From: SZUA-442 sp963759175
Lineage (GTDB): Bacteria > Actinomycetota > Acidimicrobiia > Spongiisociales > UBA5794
NCBI GenBank assembly: GCA_963759175.1
Contig: CAVWXP010000015.1
Location: forward strand, 434,001-498,000
DNA: 64,000 bases
Direction of reading: 5' to 3'
The notes beneath the pieces were generated by a model that was not told where the DNA came from, did not search any database, and was given only the letters and a program-made list of their open reading frames with translations. Each line of letters starts with the position of its first letter. Position 1 is the stretch's first letter. Positions 53,706-61,848 of this stretch are shown piece by piece. Both the position numbers and the translations under genes were made by a program.

Positions 53706-55829
53706 TCACTCGGCGGGGATACGCGGTTCGAGTAGCCATCCCTCGATGGGAGCCCCGCGGACATCGCTCAGGTCACCCATCCGCTCGAACGCCCATGGCC
53801 CCTCGGCGCGTGCCGCGATCACCGCATCGACGACCACCGCCCACGCCGGAGCAGCGCGCGCGAGATCTTCCGCGATGCGCCTCGGCGAACCGAGGACGTC
53901 GAAGGCGAGGCGTTGGGTCCCGATGACGTTCGCAACGACATCACCACCAGCAACTCCGACACCCATCGTCATGTCGAGCTCGCGCTCTGCGAAGTAGCCT
54001 TGGATCCAATCCCTGGCTTCGATGGCGAAGCCGATGGCGTCGTCGATCTCGAGCTGATCCGACCCCAACCCGGTCGCATACATCCCGGTCGTGGCATTCG
54101 ATGCGATGTGCTCCGCTTCGTGTCGGGCAGCGATCTCGGCGACTCCTGCCGATACCTGGACGCTGTACTCGGCCCGGTCGTCATCGGAGAGGCCCGCTCG
54201 GTCGTCGTTGAGGGTGATGGCGATGAGCGTCGCATTCTGGATCGACTCCGCGATGTCCCGATCGCCGGATCGGTACTGGTCGACGAGTCGTCGGGGCAGC
54301 ACCGACGCCAACAACTCCGTGGTCTCGGCATCCGCACGTTCAACCTCGCCACGCTGGTGTCGAAGCTCAGCCACGAACGCGTTGAACTGAGCAGCGATGT
54401 CGGAGAACTCATCGTGGCCCCCCATGTCGAGTTCCACATCGATGTCCCCGCCAGCAACTGTGTTCGCGCCATCGACGATCGGGCCGATGGGTCGCAGCAT
54501 CCGACGAGCGATGAACACGGCGACGCCGATGACGATGGGAACGGCGAGCAGGGCCACCAGGAAGAGGCGCCACACGTAGTCTCTGAGGGGCGAGAAGATC
54601 TCTGACGTCTGCGCCTCGGTGACGACCACCCACCCGAGCGTGCCGGACCTCAGCGGCTCGGAATAGGTCCTCGTACGCTGCCCGAGGTAGTTGGTCGTTG
54701 TGGCCTCGAATACCTCCCCGCCCAATGCGGCGTCGACGGCATCGGTGTCGGCGATTTGGGTGAGCACGGTCGTACCGAAGGTGCTCACGGCATCGATGGC
54801 CTCCTGATCGAATCCGGCATCGGCCATCACATCGAGGTATCGGTCAGGGTCCTCGAGCCACAAACGCGATTCGGAGCGCAGGAGCCGGTCCGGTCCGACG
54901 ATGTAGGTCTCACCGGTGTCCCCCAGTCCGAGCGCGTCCCAATCGCCCGCCGCCGTAGTGAGGGCCACCAGGGCATCGTTGCCGACGGAAGTCGCCACGA
55001 TGCCGACGACCTCGGACTGGTTCCGCACCACCGTGGCGACCCACAGCTCCGGTAGCCCCAGGGCAGGCGCATAGGGCGCATAGTCGGCGAAGACGACGTC
55101 TCCGGCAGCCGCCGTCTCCAGCCGCGCGACGGCCTCGGCGAGGCCCGAATCACGGTGCGGACCCGTGACGAGGTTGGTCGCGAAGTCGATCCGCTTGTCG
55201 CTCGAGTAGACCACGGTGCCTTCGAGATCGACGAGCACGACGTCCCCGGTCGCGACGATGTCGGTCATCGCAGCCAGGTCCGGACCCCGTTGCGCGTGGA
55301 CAGCGGAGTACGCCGAACCGTCGCCTGGGTCCACGATCTCGCCGCGCTCCTCGAGGGGTGCCTGGGCCACGTACCAGTACTGCAGGAAACGGGCGGTGTC
55401 CGAGGACGGGAGGAGTTCGTTCGTCGTGGGAGCCTCCACACCGGGTGGGGTCGTCACGGCGATGCCGTCGGCGTAGAAGGCCGTGAGAGCGGCGAGTTGA
55501 TCGTCGTCGAGAACGTCGGTGGTCGCCGCGAACGCCTCGGAGAACTCCACGAGTGATGCGGCGACCGATGGTTCGCGGGCCAGGGTCACCGTCGTGTCCG
55601 TGAGGTTGGTCAGGCCCCGTTCGATGCGATCAGCTCGGTTGGCCCCAACATCCACCAGTTGCGTCGTGACGCCGTCACGGATCAGCTGGCGGCCCGTCAC
55701 ATAGTTGAACACGCCGATCACGAGAGCCGAGACGAGTGCGGCGGCGATCATGACGATGGCGACGTCGGTGCTCGCACGACGGCCCGAACGTCGAGTCGTC
55801 GCTCGCGGGCCGGTTGTGGCACCGGTCAT
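53706..55829 (-). CDS. Cache-HAMP receptor with a degenerate class III nucleotide cyclase domain
   Basis: 707 residues: membrane segment (about 22-42), a large extracytoplasmic Cache-like region (45-415, with DTGETYIVGPDRLLRSESR at 304-322), a second membrane segment (420-441), HAMP (442-495), the cyclase lead-in LLASVLPRRLVDQYRSGD (507-524) and a class III cyclase homology domain (530-675). Active-site positions are lost: the first metal Asp region reads TLIAITLND, the second lacks the GD (SNATTGMYATG), and the Asn/Arg helix reads GSPRRIAEDLARA. It is probably a non-catalytic sensor or regulator. Its ATG overlaps the channel gene stop (ATGA). Confidence 0.85.
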   Translation of the reverse strand: MTGATTGPRATTRRSGRRASTDVAIVMIAAALVSALVIGVFNYVTGRQLIRDGVTTQLVDVGANRADRIERGLTNLTDTTVTLAREPSVAASLVEFSEAFAATTDVLDDDQLAALTAFYADGIAVTTPPGVEAPTTNELLPSSDTARFLQYWYVAQAPLEERGEIVDPGDGSAYSAVHAQRGPDLAAMTDIVATGDVVLVDLEGTVVYSSDKRIDFATNLVTGPHRDSGLAEAVARLETAAAGDVVFADYAPYAPALGLPELWVATVVRNQSEVVGIVATSVGNDALVALTTAAGDWDALGLGDTGETYIVGPDRLLRSESRLWLEDPDRYLDVMADAGFDQEAIDAVSTFGTTVLTQIADTDAVDAALGGEVFEATTTNYLGQRTRTYSEPLRSGTLGWVVVTEAQTSEIFSPLRDYVWRLFLVALLAVPIVIGVAVFIARRMLRPIGPIVDGANTVAGGDIDVELDMGGHDEFSDIAAQFNAFVAELRHQRGEVERADAETTELLASVLPRRLVDQYRSGDRDIAESIQNATLIAITLNDDRAGLSDDDRAEYSVQVSAGVAEIAARHEAEHIASNATTGMYATGLGSDQLEIDDAIGFAIEARDWIQGYFAERELDMTMGVGVAGGDVVANVIGTQRLAFDVLGSPRRIAEDLARAAPAWAVVVDAVIAARAEGPWAFERMGDLSDVRGAPIEGWLLEPRIPAE

Positions 55830-57316
55830 GGTGCGTCCTCCGTCGGTTCGGGGCCGCCCTGAACCGATGCGTTCTGACGGGTCGGGTCCTCGAGCCGGCG
55901 TCGGCGGTTCGCAGCGAGCTTGTTGAGCGTGTCGGTGAGGATGGGGTTGCGGCTCGCCACCTGCCCCGCAATTTCGGCGTCGATCACGACGACCTCACAG
56001 TCGGTCACAGCCATGGTGATGGGCGGCTTTCGATCAGGGGCCCACTGGCCCATCATGCCGAAGAGATCACTGCGTACGAGGTCCACGGATTGCAGCGGTC
56101 GATCGGGAGCGACGATGCGCGCCATACCGTCGACCAGCACGTAGGTCGTGGCATCACGGGTTCCACTCGCGACGATCGTCTCTCCGGCGCTGAACCGCAC
56201 CTGGCTGGCCCCCTCGGCCAGTCGATCGATGTCGGCGTCGTCGAGGTCCGACAGGAGGGGGACGGTCCGCAGCTCCTCGGCGATGTCGGTTTCGGTGATG
56301 CTCGCATCGGCGGCTTCCTGGATCGGATCGTGGTGGAACAGGTCGAATGCCGGACTCGGGAGGGGAACACCCATGCGGTGCGAGTGGTACCACACGAGGG
56401 AACCGAAGTCCGAGAACACCTTCGGTGCGATGGCGTAATCATCGATCCACAGGTCCGCCTCATAGCCCATCAACGGGTCGTCGATCTGCACGACGCGGAT
56501 CGCCGGCGGTGGTTCCTCGAGCACGCCGGGCGTCGATCGGGCGGCCGCGAGCAGCATCTCCTTGGCGACCGTCGGAGGATTGGCGTACGCGACTTGCACC
56601 GGGACCACGACTCGGTGCAGGCGCGTCGGCTGGGCGAAGTTGTAGAGCGTCGCGTCCGAGAGCTGGCTGTTGGGGATGATGACGATGTCGCCGTTTCGGT
56701 CCTGCACCTTTGACGTGCGCCATCCGAGATCGAGCACGACGCCTTCGAGGTCACCTGCCTTGATCCAGTCTCCCGGATTGAACGGGCGGTCGCCCAGCAG
56801 CAACAGACCTGACGCAATGCCGCTCAACGTGGGCTGGAGTGCGAGGGAGATGACAAGGGAGGTCACACCCAGGGCGGCGAACAGCCCGGAGATGTCGACG
56901 TTCCAGACCGAACCCACGATCAACCAGGCCGCCACCAGAAAGACGACCAGTCGAGGCAGGAGGAACACCAGTTGCGGGACTCCCCTGGCTCCTGGTCGCT
57001 CCGATCGTGCCTTGACGAGTGCGATCAGGTAGTTGATGGCCTGCAACGCCGCTGCAACAGCGGCGAAGATCGTCACCGTCGCGAGGACCCTGACGAAGAA
57101 GTTCGCCGTGCTCACCTCGAAGATCACCACAACCAGCGTCCACAATGTGAGGAGGGGAAGCACCCAGTTGCGCAAGGTCGCGACGGTGGCCTCGAATCCG
57201 GAGCCTCGCTGCCGGAGTCGCTCCTGGACCTCGCCTGCACCGATGATCAGGATCGGCAGGAACACGACGAGGACGATGGCCCACACGGCTGTGTCATCGT
57301 TCAGGAAGGTGTTCAT
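55826..57316 (-). CDS. MscS-family channel with C-terminal cyclic-nucleotide-binding-like domain
   Basis: 496 residues: four membrane segments, then the MscS pore helix and beta domain (ALGVTSLVISLALQPTLSG at 148-166, DRPFNPGDWIKAG, IIPNSQLSD), an alpha/beta vestibule, and a Crp-like domain (about 355-455, LLSDLDDADIDRLAEGASQV). The phosphate-binding cassette reads LFGMMGQWAPDRKPPITMAV instead of FGE...R, so the usual Glu and Arg contacts appear altered. The ATG overlaps the stop of the upstream cyclase-like gene, and its own stop overlaps the start of the downstream one. The predicted role is an ion channel gated by tension, ligand or the flanking receptors. Confidence 0.88.
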   Translation of the reverse strand: MNTFLNDDTAVWAIVLVVFLPILIIGAGEVQERLRQRGSGFEATVATLRNWVLPLLTLWTLVVVIFEVSTANFFVRVLATVTIFAAVAAALQAINYLIALVKARSERPGARGVPQLVFLLPRLVVFLVAAWLIVGSVWNVDISGLFAALGVTSLVISLALQPTLSGIASGLLLLGDRPFNPGDWIKAGDLEGVVLDLGWRTSKVQDRNGDIVIIPNSQLSDATLYNFAQPTRLHRVVVPVQVAYANPPTVAKEMLLAAARSTPGVLEEPPPAIRVVQIDDPLMGYEADLWIDDYAIAPKVFSDFGSLVWYHSHRMGVPLPSPAFDLFHHDPIQEAADASITETDIAEELRTVPLLSDLDDADIDRLAEGASQVRFSAGETIVASGTRDATTYVLVDGMARIVAPDRPLQSVDLVRSDLFGMMGQWAPDRKPPITMAVTDCEVVVIDAEIAGQVASRNPILTDTLNKLAANRRRRLEDPTRQNASVQGGPEPTEDAP

Positions 57317-59475
57317 TGCATCGGCCCCGATGATCGCTCGACCCCATAGATCCATGCCGTCGTGCCGTCGAGGTCGATCTCCGCGAGCTCCACACTCGAC
57401 GGCATCCTGTCGCGTGCCGTGCGGCTGACGACGACTTCGTGCGGAGACCCGGCCTGCGCGAGGGCCGCTGCTTCATCGACCGGGTCACCCCACAGATCGA
57501 ACACGAGCCTTGTGTTGCCGACGAGGCCGGCAGCCACGGCTCCGCTCGATACGCCGGCCCTTGCAGTCACGTCGATGGACCATTCGTCAGCCATCGAGGC
57601 GATCCATGTCACGACCTCTCCGGCGAAGGCCGCCGACCGGGGGGCGTGGTCGATGTGCGGTGACGACAAGCCGCAGATGGCGACGTACACGTCGCCGTGG
57701 ATCTTCACACGTTCGAGGCCGTGGGTATCAGCGGCAGCATCGATGCCATCGACGAGTTCGTGGAGGAAGTCCCGACCGGCTGCTGCGTCCTGGGAGGTGA
57801 TCGACTCGTCGAGGCCGTCGATGACGATCGCCACGATGGACGCCTGTGGCACGGCTTCCACGACATGCCGCTCGCCGAGGCCTAATCGCTCCGCCGCCGT
57901 ATCGGGCATCAGGGTACGGATGACAGCGGACTTCGAACGCAGGGCTTCGAGGACGGCTGCTCGTCGGAGCCGAAGCGACACGACCATGGCATCGAGCCGA
58001 TGACCGAGCTCGCGGAACTCACGAGGACCGCCGATCGGGATGTCGACGCTGTCGTCGCCCGTGCGAATGTCCCGGAGCGTCGCGCTCATGGCGCGTACCG
58101 GCGCCATGAAACCACCGGCCCAAGCCACGGCGAGGAATGTGAGCAGCACCACGGCAACGACCGTGATCACCACCATCGAACGCACGTAGCTCGTGAGCTG
58201 GGTTTCGGACTCGGCGACCCCTTGCTCGACGATCAACACCCATGACAGGTCTTCGCCGTCGATCGGTACGTACGCCGACAGCACATCGGCGCCGAGGTAG
58301 TTGACCGTGCGCACGGAGCCTGTCTCCCCGTCGATGCCTCGCTGGGCTGCCTCACTGTCGACGGTTTGGAACACGACCGATGTACCGAGTGCCTCCATGC
58401 GGCTCCTGTCGACGCCGGTGACCGATCCCATCTCGTCGATTCGGGTGAAGAACGCATTGGGTTCCTCGAGCAGCATCCGCGCATCGGATCGCATGCGCCG
58501 GTCCGGACCGATCAGGTACATCTCCCCCGTCTCGCCGAAGCGTCCCGCCCGCCAATCGGAGGTCATGATGGCGGTGATCTCGTCGAACGCGATGGCACCG
58601 ACGAGCACCGCCTCCAACGTGCCGTCGACGACGATGGGCGCAGCCAGGAAGGCGGTCGGCCGATCGCTCGATGGCGGATAGACCGCAACGTCGGTGCCAA
58701 CGACCTCCCCATCCTTCGGGTCCGCCACCACCCGTCGAACCAGCCCAGCGAGGGTGGATCCGCTGTGGGGGCCGGTATCGAGGTTCGTTCCGAAGGCGAC
58801 ATCCTTGGCGACCGAGTAGACGATCGACTGGGTATCTGCGTCCACGATCATGAGGTCGAGGAACCCCAGCTGGTCGGCGATGTCGCGAAGCGCGGGATGC
58901 ACACCGACGTGCACGGCGGTCCAAGCGCTGTCGTCCTCGCCATTCGAGAGCAACCGTCGGTCATCACCTTCGAACGGATTGAGGGCGATGTAGGTGTTCT
59001 GGAGGTACAGCGCCGCCGCTTCGGCCGTCGGGAAGAACTCCGTCGGGTCGACCGGCTGACCCCGGATCTCGGACAGCTCCGGCAGGTATGTGTCCAGGTA
59101 GAACCTCGTGAGTGCATCCTTCTCGGCCGCCAGATTGTCGGGATCCTCGGCGTTCAGCGAGCGGAACCCTTCAGCGAAGGCTCTCGAGGCGTCGGCCATG
59201 GCCGGACTCGCGGTCAGCAGCTTCATGTTGCGTGTCAGCCCATCGATGTAGGCCCTGAGCTCCTCGGCCGCTGTCGAAGCACGTGTCTCGACGGCTTTGT
59301 CGATGAGTTCGTTCGCGCTGCCACTGACCGTCGCCGAGGAGACGACGACGGAAACGATGACGGTGACGATGGCGACGGCGAGCGTTGCCACGGCGAGTCG
59401 GGTCGATATCGACGTCCGTCGCCGGGGATCGACGTGGTGGAACCATCTGCGCCCCGTTGACTCGTCACTCGCCAT
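57313..59475 (-). CDS. Cache-HAMP receptor with a partly conserved class III nucleotide cyclase domain
   Basis: 720 residues with the same plan as the receptor gene at 53706: membrane segment (26-48), Cache-like sensor (50-425, GETGEMYLIGPDRRMRSDAR at 315-334), membrane segment (433-454), HAMP (455-505), cyclase lead-in and cyclase domain (545-690). Both metal Asp residues are kept (Asp553 in IVIDGLD, Asp595 in HGDVYVA), as are Lys591 and Asp660. The transition-state Asn and Arg positions read Asp667 and Ala671. Weak, altered or absent activity is possible. TAGCCT six bases before the ATG suggests a leaderless promoter for the three-gene unit. Confidence 0.85.
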   Translation of the reverse strand: MASDESTGRRWFHHVDPRRRTSISTRLAVATLAVAIVTVIVSVVVSSATVSGSANELIDKAVETRASTAAEELRAYIDGLTRNMKLLTASPAMADASRAFAEGFRSLNAEDPDNLAAEKDALTRFYLDTYLPELSEIRGQPVDPTEFFPTAEAAALYLQNTYIALNPFEGDDRRLLSNGEDDSAWTAVHVGVHPALRDIADQLGFLDLMIVDADTQSIVYSVAKDVAFGTNLDTGPHSGSTLAGLVRRVVADPKDGEVVGTDVAVYPPSSDRPTAFLAAPIVVDGTLEAVLVGAIAFDEITAIMTSDWRAGRFGETGEMYLIGPDRRMRSDARMLLEEPNAFFTRIDEMGSVTGVDRSRMEALGTSVVFQTVDSEAAQRGIDGETGSVRTVNYLGADVLSAYVPIDGEDLSWVLIVEQGVAESETQLTSYVRSMVVITVVAVVLLTFLAVAWAGGFMAPVRAMSATLRDIRTGDDSVDIPIGGPREFRELGHRLDAMVVSLRLRRAAVLEALRSKSAVIRTLMPDTAAERLGLGERHVVEAVPQASIVAIVIDGLDESITSQDAAAGRDFLHELVDGIDAAADTHGLERVKIHGDVYVAICGLSSPHIDHAPRSAAFAGEVVTWIASMADEWSIDVTARAGVSSGAVAAGLVGNTRLVFDLWGDPVDEAAALAQAGSPHEVVVSRTARDRMPSSVELAEIDLDGTTAWIYGVERSSGPMQ

Positions 59476-59481
59476 GCCGGC

Positions 59482-59487
59482 AGGCTA
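59482..59487 (-). promoter_or_regulatory. Leaderless -10 element of the receptor-channel operon (TAGCCT, N6, ATG)
   Basis: TAGCCT, then GCCGGC, then ATGGCGA. The whole stretch is identical to that at the def start. No Shine-Dalgarno is present. Confidence 0.5.
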
Positions 59488-59534
59488 GCTCTGGCGAAGG
59501 GGCCAGGTAGAGGCCGAACGCGTCACGTGGGGAC

Positions 59535-60890
59535 TCATGTGGCTGATGGCCGAGCCTCTTTCAGCTGATCGGCGATGATGAACGCAAGTTCGAGGGCCTG
59601 GCTGGCATTGAGGCGGGGATCACAGTGCGTGTGGTAGCGATCGGCCAGGTTCTCCTCGTCGATTCGGGCGGCGCCACCCGTGCACTCCGTCACGTTCTTG
59701 CCGGTCATCTCGAAATGCACGCCGCCGGCATGGGTTCCCATGGAACGGTGGACCTCGAAGAACTGCTCGACCTCGGCAGCGACGCGCTCGAAGGGTCGGG
59801 TCTTGTACCCGTTCGACGAGATGATCGTGTTTGCGTGCATCGGATCACACGACCACACGACCTCGAAGCCCTCGCGCTCGACGGCCTCGACGATGGGCGG
59901 CAGGAATCGTTCGACCTGGTCGGCGCCGTGGCGGGTGATGAGCGTGAGTCGCCCCGGATCGTTGTCGGGATCGAGGGTGGCGATGAGCCTGACGAGGTCC
60001 TCCGGCTCGAGGCTCGGACCACACTTGAGGCCGATCGGATTGCCGACGCCACGAAGCAGCTCGACATGGGCGCCGTCCACCTGTCGGGTGCGGTCCCCGA
60101 TCCACAGCATGTGCGCTGACGTCGCGTAGTAATCACCGGTGAGGCTGTCCACACGAATCAACGCCTCCTCATACCCGGGCAGCAGGGCCTCGTGGCTCGT
60201 GTAGATGTCCGTCTCCCGCAGCTGGGGGGCGGTCTCAGGCGTGAGGCCGATGGCTCGCATGAAACCCAGGGTCTCATCGAGGCTGTTGGCCAACTCCTCG
60301 TATCGCTCGCTCTGGGGCGAGTCCTTGATGAACTCGAGGTTCCATCGATGGACCTTCTCGAGGTTCGCCATGCCTCCCTGGGAGAATGCCCTGATGAGGT
60401 TCAGCGTGAGGGCTGACTGGTAGTAGGCACGCATCTGGCGGGTCGGGTCCGGCACCCGTGCTTCGGCATCGAAGGCGATCCCATTGACGATGTCACCGCG
60501 GTAGCTCGGAAGGGACACGCCGTCCTGAGTCTCGAAATCCGACGAACGCGGTTTGGCGAACTGTCCAGCCATCCGACCCACCTTGACGACGGGAAGTGCC
60601 GCCCCGTAGGTGAGCACGACGGCCATCTGGAGCATGACCTTGAACGTGTCGCGAATGGTGTCGACGTGGAACTCGGCGAAGGCCTCTGCGCAGTCCCCTC
60701 CCTGGAGCAGGAACGCCTCACCGCGTGCCACCTCCCTGAGTTGCGAACGAAGTGTTCGAGCCTCGCCGGCGAACACGAGCGGCGGGGACGAGGTGAGTTC
60801 CTTCTCCACGTCCGCGAGCGCGTCGGGATCCGGGTACTGCGGCTGTTGTTCGATCGGTTTCGAGCGCCAACTGTCCGGTGTCCACGTCAT
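59535..60890 (-). CDS. aroG: 3-deoxy-7-phosphoheptulonate synthase, class II
   Basis: First step of the shikimate pathway (PEP plus erythrose 4-phosphate). The 451-residue plant-like class II enzyme starts MTWTPDSWRSKPIEQQPQYPD in two parts. It has LLQGGDCAEAF (metal Cys), VGRMAGQFAKPRS, IGLKCGPSLEP, WSCDPMHANT and DPRLNASQALELAF. A GACGAGGAC Shine-Dalgarno precedes the ATG and TAGGCT (60920-60925) is a possible -10. It lies apart from the aroC-aroK-aroB and aroE genes at 15.6-20 kb. Confidence 0.97.
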   Translation of the reverse strand: MTWTPDSWRSKPIEQQPQYPDPDALADVEKELTSSPPLVFAGEARTLRSQLREVARGEAFLLQGGDCAEAFAEFHVDTIRDTFKVMLQMAVVLTYGAALPVVKVGRMAGQFAKPRSSDFETQDGVSLPSYRGDIVNGIAFDAEARVPDPTRQMRAYYQSALTLNLIRAFSQGGMANLEKVHRWNLEFIKDSPQSERYEELANSLDETLGFMRAIGLTPETAPQLRETDIYTSHEALLPGYEEALIRVDSLTGDYYATSAHMLWIGDRTRQVDGAHVELLRGVGNPIGLKCGPSLEPEDLVRLIATLDPDNDPGRLTLITRHGADQVERFLPPIVEAVEREGFEVVWSCDPMHANTIISSNGYKTRPFERVAAEVEQFFEVHRSMGTHAGGVHFEMTGKNVTECTGGAARIDEENLADRYHTHCDPRLNASQALELAFIIADQLKEARPSAT

Positions 60891-60993
60891 GGTGTCCTCG
60901 TCGTCACGTATGGTGGCCGAGCCTAACGATCCGTCGCGTCTGGTCGGCCATCCGAAGGGTGGCTGCGGGCGAGCTCCTCGACTCCCGGATCGT

Positions 60994-61818
60994 TCAGAAG
61001 GTGATCGTGTCGGGATGCGGACCGATGCGGTCGCCGCTGTCGAGTGATCGCATGGCAGCAAGGTCGTCGTCGGACAGCGAGAAGTCGAACACGGCACCGT
61101 TCTCCTCGATTCGAGCCCTGCTGACTGACTTGGGGATGGTCGCCACGCCCTCGTCGAGCTGCCAACGCAGCACGACCTGGGCCGGGGTGCGCCCGATGCG
61201 TTCGGCGATGCCCACGATGACCGGGTCGTCGAGGATCCTGGCCTGCTTGAGGGGGCTCCACGCCTGCGGCACAGCACCCACGGCCACCGACGCGGTACGT
61301 GCTTCGTGTTGCTGGAGGCTCGGATGGAGTTCGATCTGGTTCACCGAGGGCGCGACGGATGCGGTTCCCATGAGCTGATCGAGGTGATGGGGTTCGAAGT
61401 TCGACACACCGATCGCCCGCACGAAGCCATCGGAGCGGAGCTTCTCGAGTGCACGCCAGGTGTCGGCCGTGTGCTCGGGTTTGGGCCAGTGCACGAGGTA
61501 CAGGTCGGCCTGCTCGAGACCCAGACGATCGAGGCTGGCGGCGCACGCATCGAGGGCCGATTCGTACCCTTGGTCGGTGTTCCAGAGCTTCGTGGTCACG
61601 AAGACCTCATCCCGCAGAATCCCGGATCTGCGGATGCCCTCTCCCACGCCACGTTCGTTGCGATAGATGGATGCCGTGTCGATGAGGCGGTAACCATCCT
61701 CGATGGCCCATTGCACAGCGTTGATGACTTCGTCACCGTCTGCCGATTGGTAGACGCCGAGGCCGTGCATGGGCATCTCGACGGATCCGTGCAGGAGGGT
61801 TGTCATGGGGTGGTGCAT
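60994..61818 (-). CDS. Aldo/keto reductase
   Basis: 274-residue NADPH-dependent barrel reductase. The catalytic tetrad is complete: Asp47 and Tyr52 (LIDTASIYRNE), Lys77 (VTTKLW) and His110 (YLVHWP). IPKSVSRARIEEN is the NADP phosphate motif. It is closest to the 2,5-diketo-gluconate reductase group; the physiological substrate cannot be read from sequence. TACTGT six bases before the first ATG supports that start over a Met four codons in. Confidence 0.93.
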   Translation of the reverse strand: MHHPMTTLLHGSVEMPMHGLGVYQSADGDEVINAVQWAIEDGYRLIDTASIYRNERGVGEGIRRSGILRDEVFVTTKLWNTDQGYESALDACAASLDRLGLEQADLYLVHWPKPEHTADTWRALEKLRSDGFVRAIGVSNFEPHHLDQLMGTASVAPSVNQIELHPSLQQHEARTASVAVGAVPQAWSPLKQARILDDPVIVGIAERIGRTPAQVVLRWQLDEGVATIPKSVSRARIEENGAVFDFSLSDDDLAAMRSLDSGDRIGPHPDTITF

Positions 61819-61824
61819 GCGGTC

Positions 61825-61830
61825 ACAGTA
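61825..61830 (-). promoter_or_regulatory. Leaderless -10 element of the aldo/keto reductase gene (TACTGT, N6, ATG)
   Basis: TACTGT, then GACCGC, then ATG, with no Shine-Dalgarno. Confidence 0.45.
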
Positions 61831-61848
61831 CCGACGATCGGCGACGAG

